DNA of 64,000 nucleotides from Bittarella massiliensis (ex Durand et al. 2017) (GCF_017566145.1 NZ_JABFCL010000012.1:19103-83102), one strand, 5' to 3'; counted from the stretch's first letter, positions 8,590 through 18,593 are shown. Numbers and translations are program-made. The notes: generated by a model from the letters alone, not told the origin.

Positions 8590-8609
8590 TATTACAGGGA
8601 GGAACGAAA

Positions 8610-9305
<696 letters not shown>

Positions 9306-9321
9306 ATTTTCCCGTTTAAAG

Positions 9322-9348
9322 AGGTCGGAATGATTCCGGCCTTTTTTT
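9322..9348 (+). terminator. Terminator after rplA
   Basis: AGGTCGGAA, TGA and TTCCGGCCT form a 9-bp stem (one G-T) followed by seven T residues. Confidence 0.85.
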
Positions 9349-9602
9349 GTTGCTCCAAAACGAGCCGTCAGAGGGGAGATGAGGGATTTGGGAAAATGGC
9401 TTTTTCGGCTGTACTTGGCTTGAAAAAATATACTATTTCTTTCGTGAAATTGCAATATGAAATAGGATGCTTTTTCCTTTTTTTGCGTTTGTAAATACCT
9501 TTTATACTGATAATTTTAAGATTTGTGGCACAAGAACGAAATAGTATGATTTACACATATTATATTTCCGGTATTTTTGTGCAGAAGGGAACGGAAAAAC
9601 AG

Positions 9603-12600
9603 ATGAAAAAGGGAATCAAAAGAAGTGTGTGCCTGGTGCTGGCGGCGGCAATGGCAGCGGCGCTGGTGGGTCCCGCCTGCTCTGTCAGCGGGGCTGCCCC
9701 CTCTCTGAATGTGACGGCGGGCAGCGTGCCGGGCGGAAGCTATGCCCTCACAGAGGATCTGGTGGTGACCGAGCCGCTGATCGTCGACAGTGGCGCCGAC
9801 GTCACCATCGATCTCAACGGGCGGCGCATCGTCACCGCTGAACACAGCGCCAGCGCAGAGAGCTGTGGGACCTACGCGGTGATTCGGGTTCTGGGAACGC
9901 TGACCCTACTGGACTCCAGCGGCACAGACAGCGGCAGTGTGCAGGGTGGGGCCAATGGGGTCTATGTCGGCCAGAGCGGACGATTTTATCTCCAAGGCGG
10001 CAGCATTCGGGAGAACGGATACGCCGACAAGGCGATCCCCTCTCTGGGCGGGGTCTACATCGACGGCGGGGCCATGGAGATGGAGGGGGGCCGGGTCTCC
10101 CAAAACAACTACTCCTACCGGGGCAGTGGGTCGGATAAATATATTGGCGGTGGGGGGATACAGCTTCAAAACGGCGGCAGTTGTGTGATGAGGGGCGGCT
10201 CGGTCAGCGAAAACGCCTTTTACCTGAAAAACCAGGGCTGGAACTGGAACTCTGTTTTTGGTGGCGGGGGGATCTATGTGGGGAATGGCTCTACCTTCAC
10301 CATGGAGGGCGGCTCCGTCACTGACAACACCGCCCAGGACAAAACCAGCGGGTCGTATCTGTTTGCCGGCGGGGGGGTGGCCACCTCGAAAGAGGGGATC
10401 GCCCACCTAAAGGGCGGCAGCGTCAGCGGGAACCGGTGCACCGATCAAAATGGCGGAGCCTTTCCCGGCTCCCAGATCGCCATCAACACCCAAAAAAGCA
10501 AGGCGAACGAGATTTCCCTAAAAAGTATGACCGTTGCTGGAAACCGCCTCTCCAGCGACGTATCCGTCTACTTTGGCATTGACACCATTTTGGAGGATAC
10601 CAAGATCGACGGCGTTCTGTCGGTGGAGGACGAGGCGGAGATCCACCTGCGGGGCGGCAGCTCCCTCACCCACCTCAAGGCCCACTATATGGGGGTCAAC
10701 CCGGTGTATCTGGACGAGGGCTACACCCCTGACGGGACGGCGATCCAGGAGCTCCCCTACGAGGATGAGCGGCTTTCGATCGGCGACGTTTTGGGCTACA
10801 GCGCCCGCAAGGGGGACATTGCCTGCTTTGCCGTTGCCGGCGATTGCATGCCGCTGAACGCCAAGATCGAGGCGATCTATTTGGAGGAGGATGGCCTCTA
10901 TCGGTTCGAGATCGCCCGTATGGACGAGACGGCGCAGGTGAGCGCCCAAGTTGGCCGGACATCCTACCCCACCCTTCAGGCGGCCATCGACGCGACCCAG
11001 CCGGGCGAGCGGGTGACCGTCACCAGCTCCGGGTTTGAGAATGTGCGCATCAGCGGCAAGGAGATCGAGTTGGATTTAAACGGGGAGAAGGTGCAGGGGA
11101 GGTACCAGGGGGGCAGCGTCCTCTCCCTGGACGGAGGCGCCCGCCTCACCCTGCTGGACACCCCGGGCGGCGGGGCGATCACCGGCGGGAACGGGGCCCA
11201 GTTTGGCGGGGGGATCCACCTCAGCGGCGCGGGCACCCGCCTGACTGTGCAGGGAGGCGAGATCGTCGACAACAGCTGCCTGATTTCCGGCGGAGGCATT
11301 TGCGCCGACAAGGGGGCGGAGTTTGTCATGGAGGGGGGCCTCCTCACCCGCAACAGCGCCCGCATCACCGGCGGGGGCCTCGCTCTGCTGGGCCAAACGA
11401 CCAAAGGGACCATCGCCGGCGGGCGGTTGGTCGACAACCTGGCCGAACAGGCGGGGGGCGCCATTGCCCTGGGCACCATGAACGTTCCCGCAGGGGTCAC
11501 CGGCCAGAGCGATTCCGCCTATGTGGGCAGCACCCTGGACTTTCAGCAGGGCCATGTAGAGGGGAACAGGGCCGTCTACAACGGCGGCGGGCTGTTTGTA
11601 CAGTCCGGCTGCGAGGCGTCGATTGAAAAGGGCGTGTTTTTAAAAAACCAGGTGACCGGTGGCGGCTCCAACTACGGGCTGTTCGGCGGGGGGGCCATCT
11701 ATGTCAACGGCGGCTTTGAGGGCGCCGGCATCAAAGACGGGGTGGTGCGAATTTCCTCGGCCTCCATTCACGACAACAGAAGTGGCGGCGCCGGCGCCGG
11801 GATCGCCGCCTGCCCCACAGCCAATACCCACATTTATGACAACAGCGCGGTGCTATGGCAGAACACCTCCTCTCCCAATGCCGTTTCGGATGTCTGGCTG
11901 CAGGCCAAGGGCCCCGACGCCCAGAGTTCCTATGACCGGCCGGTGGGCCCCCCCAACATCTTTGTCTCGCAGAATATGTTGGGAAACCAGCCCTACCGGT
12001 GGGAGATGTACCTCAGCGGCAACAAGCTGGAACAGGTGGACCCGACCAAGCTGCAAAATGGCTATGAAGAGGTTCTTTTGAACAACCGCATCGGCGGGGA
12101 GGAGGCGGCGCGCCTGGGGGAGAACGCCCAGGTGCTCCTCTCCGAAAATACCGCCAATACCCACGGCGGGGCCATCGGCTCCAACGGGCGGCTGATCATC
12201 GGCCAGGACTCGACGCTGCTGAACATTGAAAACCAGATCAAGGGGGATCGGGCGGATCCGGACAAGACCTTTTCCTTTCAGATACAGCTGAAGGACGGAG
12301 AGGGAAACCCCACCACCGCCACCTATACCCGCGGCGGGGACAGCCGGCTGTACACCCTGCAAAGCGGGGACACAATCGCCCTGAAGCACGGCGAATCCAT
12401 CCATTTGAATATCCGAAATGGGGTGCAGTACAGCGTTTTGATGGTGGATGCCAACAGCGGCGGCTACCTGTCCACCATCCCCAGCGACCACATCGGGGTG
12501 GTGGACGGAGAGCGGGACTTGGTCTTTGTGAGCGAGTTGACCGGCCAGCCGGACCAACCCGGCCAGCCAGACCAACCCGACCAACCCGACCAACCCGACC

Positions 12601-12860
12601 AACCCGACCAACCCGGCCAGCCAGACCAACCCGGCCAGCCAGACCAACCCGGCCAACCTGACCGGCCCGACCAGCCCGATCAACCCGATCAGCCCGACCA
12701 GCCAGGCGAGGACGAGACACCGGAGGCCGAGAGCCCCCCTTCGGAGGGTGAGGGCCAGGTCAATACCGGCGACGGCGCGTCGGCGGGAATATGTCTGGCG
12801 GCTGTGCTCGCGTCGCTGGCAGGGTTGGGGCTGCTGGCCTTTCGCCGCAGGGAGGCGTGA
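9603..12860 (+). CDS. Large secreted beta-helix surface protein with PDQ/PGQ repeat stalk
   Basis: The first plausible secretion start is the ATG at 9603, giving a 1,085-residue protein with a signal peptide (KRSVCLVLAAAMAAALVGPACSVSGA). Two parallel beta-helix (pectate-lyase-like) modules follow, about residues 30-430 and 465-850, each starting with a VTIDLNGR- or IELDLNGE-type strand and rich in GGxxxxGG turns. Near residues 980-1037 is a Pro-Asp-Gln/Pro-Gly-Gln repeat stalk. The C-terminus (QVNTGDG, a hydrophobic helix, then FRRREA) looks like a sortase or wall-anchor signal with a non-LPxTG motif. About 250 bp of AT-rich DNA precedes it. The gene separates rplKA from rplJL, which is unusual. 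Likely role: adhesin or glycan-binding protein; the substrate is unknown. Confidence 0.8.
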   Translation: MKKGIKRSVCLVLAAAMAAALVGPACSVSGAAPSLNVTAGSVPGGSYALTEDLVVTEPLIVDSGADVTIDLNGRRIVTAEHSASAESCGTYAVIRVLGTLTLLDSSGTDSGSVQGGANGVYVGQSGRFYLQGGSIRENGYADKAIPSLGGVYIDGGAMEMEGGRVSQNNYSYRGSGSDKYIGGGGIQLQNGGSCVMRGGSVSENAFYLKNQGWNWNSVFGGGGIYVGNGSTFTMEGGSVTDNTAQDKTSGSYLFAGGGVATSKEGIAHLKGGSVSGNRCTDQNGGAFPGSQIAINTQKSKANEISLKSMTVAGNRLSSDVSVYFGIDTILEDTKIDGVLSVEDEAEIHLRGGSSLTHLKAHYMGVNPVYLDEGYTPDGTAIQELPYEDERLSIGDVLGYSARKGDIACFAVAGDCMPLNAKIEAIYLEEDGLYRFEIARMDETAQVSAQVGRTSYPTLQAAIDATQPGERVTVTSSGFENVRISGKEIELDLNGEKVQGRYQGGSVLSLDGGARLTLLDTPGGGAITGGNGAQFGGGIHLSGAGTRLTVQGGEIVDNSCLISGGGICADKGAEFVMEGGLLTRNSARITGGGLALLGQTTKGTIAGGRLVDNLAEQAGGAIALGTMNVPAGVTGQSDSAYVGSTLDFQQGHVEGNRAVYNGGGLFVQSGCEASIEKGVFLKNQVTGGGSNYGLFGGGAIYVNGGFEGAGIKDGVVRISSASIHDNRSGGAGAGIAACPTANTHIYDNSAVLWQNTSSPNAVSDVWLQAKGPDAQSSYDRPVGPPNIFVSQNMLGNQPYRWEMYLSGNKLEQVDPTKLQNGYEEVLLNNRIGGEEAARLGENAQVLLSENTANTHGGAIGSNGRLIIGQDSTLLNIENQIKGDRADPDKTFSFQIQLKDGEGNPTTATYTRGGDSRLYTLQSGDTIALKHGESIHLNIRNGVQYSVLMVDANSGGYLSTIPSDHIGVVDGERDLVFVSELTGQPDQPGQPDQPDQPDQPDQPDQPGQPDQPGQPDQPGQPDRPDQPDQPDQPDQPGEDETPEAESPPSEGEGQVNTGDGASAGICLAAVLASLAGLGLLAFRRREA
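12541..12712 (+). repeat. Tandem coding repeat (PDQ/PGQ)
   Basis: Nine-bp units such as CCAACCCGA and CCAGACCAA are repeated through this stretch, coding for alternating PDQ and PGQ tripeptides. The array is likely to change length by slippage and forms an extended stalk before the wall-anchor signal. Confidence 0.85.
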
Positions 12861-12932
12861 GGAAGACCGCTCCATCCCGCACTTCGCCGGTAGAAGGGGG
12901 GAGTGGCGGCTTCCCAAACGGAAAAAGAACAG

Positions 12933-12961
12933 TTGACAAAGCGCCATCTCTTTGCTAAACT
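12933..12961 (+). promoter_or_regulatory. rplJ promoter
   Basis: TTGACA (12933-12938), a 17-nt spacer and TAAACT (12956-12961) predict a start near 12968, just before the L10 leader. Confidence 0.8.
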
Positions 12962-12967
12962 ATATAC

Positions 12968-13090
12968 GTTGTCATTCGCAGACAGCAGGTGCAATTGCGT
13001 AAGGGCTTCGGCCCGCCTGCCGAGGATGAGGCGAGAAATGTTTGATTTTTCTGCCCTTCCTCTGCGCGAGGAAGGGCTTTTTCTTGCGCG
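12968..13090 (+). ncRNA. L10 leader with attenuator (rplJL autoregulation)
   Basis: The leader has the conserved L10-leader segments AGACAGCAGGTGC (12980-12992) and GCCTGCCGAGGATGAG (13015-13030), which pair through CAGGTGC/GCCTGC as in the known L10-leader RNA family. It is followed by an intrinsic terminator: GCCCTTCCTC and GAGGAAGGGC (13053-13077) plus a T-rich run. By family knowledge, excess L10(L12)4 binds the leader and shifts it to termination. Confidence 0.85.
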
Positions 13091-13123
13091 AATGACCGAA
13101 ACCAGGTGTGGAGGTGAATGAAT

Positions 13124-13636
13124 TTGCCAAGTGAACTGACTTTGAACAAGAAGAAGGAGTATGTCTCCCAGCTCAGAGAGAAGGTTGAGAACTCGGTTGC
13201 CGGTGTGGTGGTGAGCTACCAGGGCATCAGCGTGGCCGACGATACCTCCCTGCGCAAAGAGCTGCGCGAGGCCGGGATCGACTACAAGGTCGTGAAGAAC
13301 ACCATGCTCCGCTTCGCTGTGGAGGGGACCGCTTTCGCGGACTTAAGCAACGTGCTGGAGGGCTCGACCGCTCTGGCCGTCTCCAACGAGGACCCCATTG
13401 CCGCCGCCAAGATTCTGGCCAAGTACGCCGACAAGATCGACTCTTTCGAGCTGAAGGCCGGCTATCTGGACGGGAAGGTGCTTGACGCCGCCGGCATTGC
13501 CGAGATCGCCAAGCTGCCCGGCAAGCAGGAGCTGCTGTCCATGCTGTGCAGCGCCCTCAGCGGCAACATCAGAGGTCTGGCTGTGGCCCTCAACGCCATC
13601 GCCGAGAAGCAGGGCGACGAGGCCGTTTCCGCCTAG
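13124..13636 (+). CDS. rplJ: 50S ribosomal protein L10
   Basis: 170 residues: MPSELTLNKKKEYVSQLREK..., with GVVVSYQGISVADDTSLRKE and YKVVKNTMLRFAVEGT typical of L10 and a C-terminal L12-binding helix (ALSGNIRGLAVALNAIAEKQ). The TTG at 13124 is preferred because GGAGG (13110-13114) lies 9 nt upstream; the ATG at 13118 would be only 3 nt from it. L10 anchors L7/L12 dimers on 23S rRNA. Confidence 0.94.
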   Translation: MPSELTLNKKKEYVSQLREKVENSVAGVVVSYQGISVADDTSLRKELREAGIDYKVVKNTMLRFAVEGTAFADLSNVLEGSTALAVSNEDPIAAAKILAKYADKIDSFELKAGYLDGKVLDAAGIAEIAKLPGKQELLSMLCSALSGNIRGLAVALNAIAEKQGDEAVSA

Positions 13637-13707
13637 CATTTCCCCCAATCCAACGACTGGCCGCCGCGGGCGGCCCCTACAACATCAAAAAATAGGAGGT
13701 AGCTATC

Positions 13708-14085
13708 ATGGCTTCTGAGAAAATTCTGAAATTTGTTGAAGACATCAAAGAGCTGACCGTTCTCGAGCTGAACGAGCTGGTCAAAGCGATCGAGGAGGAG
13801 TTCGGTGTTTCCGCCGCCGCTCCCGTCGTCGTGGCTGGCGGCGCCGCTGCCGGTGCTGCCGCTGCCGAGGAGAAGACCGAGTTTGACGTGGTGCTGGCCG
13901 ACATCGGCGGCAACAAGATGCAGGTCATCAAGGCCGTCAAAGAGATCACCGGCCTGGGCCTGAAAGAGTCCAAAGAGCTGGTCGAGAGCGCTCCCAAAGC
14001 CATCAAAGAGGCCGTCGCCAAAGACGAGGCCGAAGAGATGAAGAAGAAGCTGGAAGAAGTCGGCGCCAAGATCGAGCTGAAGTAG
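13708..14085 (+). CDS. rplL: 50S ribosomal protein L7/L12
   Basis: 125 residues. The N-terminal dimer domain ([33 protein letters not shown]) and Ala/Gly hinge precede the conserved C-terminal domain ([40 protein letters not shown]). The ATG follows TAGGAGG. A strong terminator follows; rpoB is not downstream, unlike in most bacteria. Confidence 0.97.
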   Translation: MASEKILKFVEDIKELTVLELNELVKAIEEEFGVSAAAPVVVAGGAAAGAAAAEEKTEFDVVLADIGGNKMQVIKAVKEITGLGLKESKELVESAPKAIKEAVAKDEAEEMKKKLEEVGAKIELK

Positions 14086-14103
14086 TTTCACCTGACACCG
14101 AGG

Positions 14104-14136
14104 AGAGAGAGCGGGTTTCCGCTCTCTCTTTTTTTG
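14104..14136 (+). terminator. Terminator after rplL
   Basis: GAGAGAGCGG and CCGCTCTCTC form a 10-bp stem with a short GTTT loop and a run of T residues. Confidence 0.92.
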
Positions 14137-14262
14137 CCCTTTTGTCGAAAAAAGTCGCCTCTTTCTGGCCTTTCTGCCAATGGCCGCTCCCCCTGTGAGC
14201 CGGTATACTAAAGGAGAAGAGAGCCCATCTTGCCGTCTGCCAAAAGAGAGGAGCGCGTCCCG

Positions 14263-15744
14263 ATGGAGCGAAAGAGCGCCCACACCGCCAAGCAGATCTA
14301 TTTGTCGGCACTGGCCGCCTGCCTTGTCGCTGCCCTTGCCATTGCCATTGCCCTCACCGGTTGCGGCGGTAGGGCCGGCTCTGCCGGCGCCGCGGATCGA
14401 CTGGCCCCCCTGGAAGAGGAGGTCGCCTTCCTCCGCCCGGCTCCCGCGGCGGCCGCCTTTCTGGCCGGGGCCGGTAAGGCTGCGCTGGAAGAGAGGACGG
14501 CCCTCATCTGCTACGCCCCCTGGGAGGGGTGGGAGAGCGCCTTTCCCGGCAGGTCGGTCGAGGCGACCGAATTTCAGCTGGACGGCAGCGGCGGCTGGGA
14601 CGGCTTTTTCCCCTTTGCCATCCAGGGGGAGTGGGTCTACGGCACCCGCAGCGACCACTCCTATTTCCCCAAGACGGCGGTCTGGCGCTTGAACCAGACC
14701 ACCGGCCGGGGGCAGCAGCTGCTCTCCTCCGACCAGTTCACCTACCTCATTCCGCCAGACACCCCCGCCTATTCCGACAGCAACACGGTGGCTATCACCC
14801 TGTCCGCCCTGTCGGAGGAACGGCTTTTCTTCACCGTCTCCCTGGGGATTGGCATGGGTCCGGGCCAGCGGCGGCTGTACAGCTGCAACCTGCAGGGAGG
14901 CGGGGTGCGCCTTCTCTACGATTTTCCCGAGGAGGGGGCGGAGGACAACCTTTGGAACACCTGGGGAGGGCGGTATCTGCTGACAGAAGAGGCCCTCTAC
15001 TTCTGTGCCGTCCCCGGCGGGGAGGGGGCCTTCGACCCGGAGCGCAGCCCCTTCCCCGACACCACCCTCCTGCGCTGCGACCTGAAAAGTGGGGCGGTGG
15101 CCCCCCTTTTGGAGGGCGGCTATGCACCCATCCTGCGCGGCGGCCAGGTCTGCTGCTTCCAAAAAGCGGGGAAGGGGCTGGTCCAGTTGGTGCAGCCGGG
15201 CGGGGCGGTGTTGGAGACCCTGCCCGATGATGCCTTCTCCCGCTGGCACAACATCGGTGCGGGGGAGGACGGCGCGCTGGCGGTGGCCATCGCCTTTGAC
15301 AGGCGGGAACACAGCTTCCTCAAACAGGGGGCGGGGCTTCGGGCTGGCGGCGGCAATCTGGGGGTGCTGCGGGCCGCGGGCGTCGACCTGACGGAGCGGG
15401 TTTCCGACGGCTGGTGCCTCTTTGCGGACGGGGATTTTGTCCCCCTCTTTGCCGGCTATATGGGCGGGAGCGGCCTATCGGGCTCTGCCCCGGTGCTGTC
15501 GGCGGACGGGCTGCTCTGCTGGGACCAGGGGGATGAGAAGGGGAACCTTCCCCTCTGGCTCTACGACCGCGAAGGGAAGCGGTTCCTCACCCTGCCGATC
15601 CCCCTGTTGGGCGACTGGCAGGCCGTCCCCTTAAAGGACGGGGAGGGGCTGGCCCTCTGGGTCGCCACCCGCTCGGGGGAGGGCGGCGGGGACAGCAGCT
15701 GCCGCTACACCCTCTACCGACTGACCTCTGAACCGCGGGGGTAA
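14263..15744 (+). CDS. Lipoprotein with beta-propeller-like repeats, function unknown
   Basis: The ATG at 14263 (GAGAGGAG upstream) gives 493 residues. A signal sequence ending IALTGC is a lipobox, so the protein should be lipidated and face outward from the membrane. The body has repeated strands of the type GEWVYGTRSDHSY, RLYSCNLQGGGVRLLYDFP, TTLLRCDLKSGAVAPLLEGG and LLCWDQGDEKGNLPLWLYD. These resemble the blade pattern of DUF5050/Kelch- or WD-like propellers. No catalytic motif is recognised. Confidence 0.7.
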   Translation: MERKSAHTAKQIYLSALAACLVAALAIAIALTGCGGRAGSAGAADRLAPLEEEVAFLRPAPAAAAFLAGAGKAALEERTALICYAPWEGWESAFPGRSVEATEFQLDGSGGWDGFFPFAIQGEWVYGTRSDHSYFPKTAVWRLNQTTGRGQQLLSSDQFTYLIPPDTPAYSDSNTVAITLSALSEERLFFTVSLGIGMGPGQRRLYSCNLQGGGVRLLYDFPEEGAEDNLWNTWGGRYLLTEEALYFCAVPGGEGAFDPERSPFPDTTLLRCDLKSGAVAPLLEGGYAPILRGGQVCCFQKAGKGLVQLVQPGGAVLETLPDDAFSRWHNIGAGEDGALAVAIAFDRREHSFLKQGAGLRAGGGNLGVLRAAGVDLTERVSDGWCLFADGDFVPLFAGYMGGSGLSGSAPVLSADGLLCWDQGDEKGNLPLWLYDREGKRFLTLPIPLLGDWQAVPLKDGEGLALWVATRSGEGGGDSSCRYTLYRLTSEPRG

Positions 15745-15747
15745 AGC

Positions 15748-15787
15748 AAAAGGGCCGCTGTCCACACCGAGGACAGCGGCCCTTTTT
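15748..15787. terminator. Bidirectional terminator between convergent genes
   Basis: AAAAGGGCCGCTGTCC (15748-15763) and GGACAGCGGCCCTTTT (15771-15786) are perfectly complementary and flanked by A- and T-tracts. Confidence 0.92.
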
Positions 15788-15811
15788 TGCCGTTTTGGGG
15801 TGGTCGGCCCT

Positions 15812-16795
15812 TCAGCCCTCCCTGGCCTGGTTGGGGGCGGGCTGTAAGGGGTAGCAGTGGTGCAGCAGCAGGCCCTCGCTGCCGATGGCCCGGTAGAAGC
15901 GATCGCAGATGCGGCTGGCAATCCCCTCCACATCCTGCTCGGCCAGGTCGGAGACCATGAGGAGAAATTGGCAGCTGCTGTACTGGGTAAAGACATCTCC
16001 CATCCGCAGGGAGCGGAGGATGACCTCTTTGAGGGTCTCCATCTGCGCTCTTCGATCGGCCAGGGCGGGGTAGTCGCCCCGCCCATCGGTGAGGGTGATG
16101 AGGACGGCGTAGGCGCTCCCCTCCACCCGCTGCAGGCGGCGTTCGACAAACCGGTAGATGCGCTGAAAGGTCTTATAGTCCTGGCAGTAGGCGCCGGGGG
16201 CCAGCTGCTGCTCGGTCAGTTCCTCCCGGATCAGCCGCATGTCGATGTCGACGCCCCCTCTCCCACCCTGGGCCGGTGTGGCGGCGCGACCCTTGCGGCG
16301 GCGCTTTTCTTCCAACAGGTGTTGGTCGGCCCGGTCAAACAGGCTCTGGTAGTCGTCGCCGGGCTGGTAGAGGCTGCCGCCAACACTTGCCGTGAGGGGG
16401 AAACTGGCGCCCCCGATGGGGATTTCCCGCAGATGCGCATTGATCTGGCGGGCCCGCTCCTTGATCGATCGCTCGTCCTGCTCCAGGGGCATGTAGACGA
16501 CAAACTCGTCGCCCCCGACCCGGCCGACAACGTCGCTTTTAAAGGCCAGATAGCGCAACACCTGCGCGACCTGCTGCAGTACCTGGTCGCCCGCGATGTG
16601 GCCAAATCGGTCGTTGATCTGCTTGAACTGGTCCACGTCGATGACCAGCAGCAGGCCGGTCTGCCGCTGGGCGATGGCCTCGTTGACCTTTTCCTGGGTG
16701 GCCATGCGGTTGTAGAGGTGGGTCAGCCAGTCCTGCTGGGCCAGCTGGGTCAGCCGCTCATTCTCCTGCTGCAGCTGCGCAATGACTCGCTCCAT
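15812..16795 (-). CDS. Tandem GGDEF protein, second domain degenerate
   Basis: 327 residues. A short coiled-coil start (MERVIAQLQQENERLTQLAQ) leads into a GGDEF domain (DWLTHLYNRMA, VIDVDQFKQINDRFGHIAGD, then VVGRVGGDEFVVYMP), so cyclic-di-GMP synthesis is plausible. The RxxD inhibitory site upstream of GGDEF is absent (FKSD). Residues ~195-315 repeat the fold in degenerate form: LKEVILRSLRMGDVFTQYSS, then CQFLLMVSDL, with YSSCQF where GGDEF would be. The second half is probably regulatory. There is no membrane segment. Confidence 0.85.
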   Translation of the reverse strand: MERVIAQLQQENERLTQLAQQDWLTHLYNRMATQEKVNEAIAQRQTGLLLVIDVDQFKQINDRFGHIAGDQVLQQVAQVLRYLAFKSDVVGRVGGDEFVVYMPLEQDERSIKERARQINAHLREIPIGGASFPLTASVGGSLYQPGDDYQSLFDRADQHLLEEKRRRKGRAATPAQGGRGGVDIDMRLIREELTEQQLAPGAYCQDYKTFQRIYRFVERRLQRVEGSAYAVLITLTDGRGDYPALADRRAQMETLKEVILRSLRMGDVFTQYSSCQFLLMVSDLAEQDVEGIASRICDRFYRAIGSEGLLLHHCYPLQPAPNQAREG

Positions 16796-16905
16796 CCGCT
16801 CTTTCTCCCCTTTCTGGGAAAAACATACCCTGTTTTGTTTTAATCATACTGAAAATGGCGGGGTGCGTCAATCGCCAATTTGCGGAATCCACCGGGGGCG
16901 GGAGG

Positions 16906-18291
16906 TCAATCGCCTGGCTGTGCCGCCCGCTTTTCGGCCAGGGCCAATCCCTCTTTGGCCTCGGCCGAGCGCTTCCAGCGGCCACTGGCGATGTACCAAG
17001 CATAGAGCAGGGTGGAGACGATGGGGCCGATGATCACAGCGACGGCGATCCCCGAAAAACCCATCAGCCGGGTGCAGAGAAAGGCCACGGGGATGCGCAC
17101 GGCGTACTGGGAGAGAAAGACGTTGTAGAAGTTGACCATCGAGTTGCCGGTCCCCCGCAGAAAGCCGATGAGGGGGTGGACGGTGGCAAATCCGAAATAG
17201 GAGAGGCAGGAGAGCCGCAGATAGCTGCCGGCCAGTTCCTGTACCGCAGGGTCGCTGTTAAATACCCCGGCGATCCGGCTGCCGAAAAGGGCGACAACGG
17301 CGGCCACTACGGCGGCGATGAGGAGGGCCAGTTTCATCGACTCCTTGAGCCCCTCGGTGATCCGCTCGGGCTTGCCGGCCCCCAGGTTTTGCGAGGAGAA
17401 GGAGGACATGGAGGCGTTGATGGCGTCGCTGGGCAGCATGGCGAAGCTGTCGATCTTGATGCCGATGCCGTAGGCCGCGCTGGCTTGCAGCCCAAAGCTG
17501 TTGGCCAGCCCGCTGAAGGTGGTCATGGCCACATTGAGCAGCAGCTGCTGGGCGGCAGTGGGCAGCCCCAGGTGCAAAAGCCGCTTCAGGTGGGGCCGGG
17601 AGATGCGGATGGTCTTGGGGTGAAAGGTGATGACGTGTCGGTTGAGGCGAAAGTAAGCCACCCCCATAAAGAAGGAGACCGACTGGGAGATCACCGTCGC
17701 CAGTGAGGCCCCAAAGGCCCCCAGCTGGAAAAAGCGCAGAAAGACAAAGTCCAACACAATGTTGGTCACGGTGGCCACCAGCACGAAGATCATACTGGAG
17801 CGGGAGTCGCCAAATCCCCGCTGAAAGGCGCAGATCAGGTTGTAGCCGAACATGAAGACGATGCCGGCAAAGATGGTGCGCAGGTAGGAGACCGCCTGGT
17901 CAAAGGCCGCGGCTGGGGTCTGCACCAGCCGCAGAATCTGCGGGGTGAAGAGGATGCCCAGGGCGGTGACCACCGCCGCCAGCAGCAGGTAGAGGGCGAT
18001 GGAGGTGCCGGCGGCCTGCACCACCTCGCCGTCCTCCCCCCGGCCGGCGTAGCTGGCGATCATCACCGACACCCCGATGGAGAGGCCGGTGATGGTCATG
18101 ATCATGATGTTCATGATCGGCCCGCTGACCGACACGGCGGCCAGTCCGGCGGTGCCGGTGTAGCGGCCCACAAAAAACATGTCCACCGCGTTGTAGAGGG
18201 CTTGAAAGAGGTTGGACACAATGAGGGGCAGGGCGAAGCGGAGGATGTGTCCCCGCACCCTGCCCCGGGTCAGATCGTTTTGCAGCGCCAT
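16906..18291 (-). CDS. MATE-family multidrug/metabolite exporter
   Basis: 461 residues starting MALQNDLTRGRVRGHILRFA, with 12 hydrophobic helices and the MATE landmarks LPLIVSNLFQALYNAVDMFFVGRYTG and, in the second half, HLGLPTAAQQLLLNVAMTTFSGLANSFG. The ATG at 18289-18291 is chosen because GGGAGG lies 8 nt upstream; the longer frame runs through the upstream region. It is likely an Na+- or H+-driven exporter; the substrate cannot be predicted. A TATACT -10 lies at about 18334-18339. Confidence 0.9.
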   Translation of the reverse strand: MALQNDLTRGRVRGHILRFALPLIVSNLFQALYNAVDMFFVGRYTGTAGLAAVSVSGPIMNIMIMTITGLSIGVSVMIASYAGRGEDGEVVQAAGTSIALYLLLAAVVTALGILFTPQILRLVQTPAAAFDQAVSYLRTIFAGIVFMFGYNLICAFQRGFGDSRSSMIFVLVATVTNIVLDFVFLRFFQLGAFGASLATVISQSVSFFMGVAYFRLNRHVITFHPKTIRISRPHLKRLLHLGLPTAAQQLLLNVAMTTFSGLANSFGLQASAAYGIGIKIDSFAMLPSDAINASMSSFSSQNLGAGKPERITEGLKESMKLALLIAAVVAAVVALFGSRIAGVFNSDPAVQELAGSYLRLSCLSYFGFATVHPLIGFLRGTGNSMVNFYNVFLSQYAVRIPVAFLCTRLMGFSGIAVAVIIGPIVSTLLYAWYIASGRWKRSAEAKEGLALAEKRAAQPGD

Positions 18292-18522
18292 GGGCGCGCC
18301 TCCCTTCTCGACAGATCGTTTCGTACAGGTTTCAGTATACCACCGATCGGCCCCGCTGTGTTGACGCATTTGCACAGGACAGCGCCTCTTTTTTTGTGAA
18401 GTTGGCCTAAGAGGAAGGGCGCCAAACCCTCGGCTCTCCGCTGTTGGGAGGGAGCAGGTGTCGGCAACTGGCACAAAAGAGAGGGGGAAAAGTGCACCAT
18501 CTGCCGAAGTTTCGGCAGGCCG

Positions 18523-18551
18523 TTGTTTTCCGCCGGAAGAACCGTTATACT
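18523..18551 (+). promoter_or_regulatory. Promoter of the nucleoside hydrolase gene
   Basis: TTGTTT (18523-18528), a 17-nt spacer and TATACT (18546-18551), about 43 nt before the start codon. Confidence 0.6.
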
Positions 18552-18593
18552 TAAATTTGGATTCCATTTTGCGCAAAAAGAGGAGGAAATAAC

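Noticed and set aside
12541..12712. Tandem repeat as a CRISPR array
   Set aside because: Units are 9 bp without spacers and lie in frame in a surface-protein gene.
14086..14262. rpoB start downstream of rplL
   Set aside because: A strong terminator follows rplL and the next gene is an unrelated lipoprotein.
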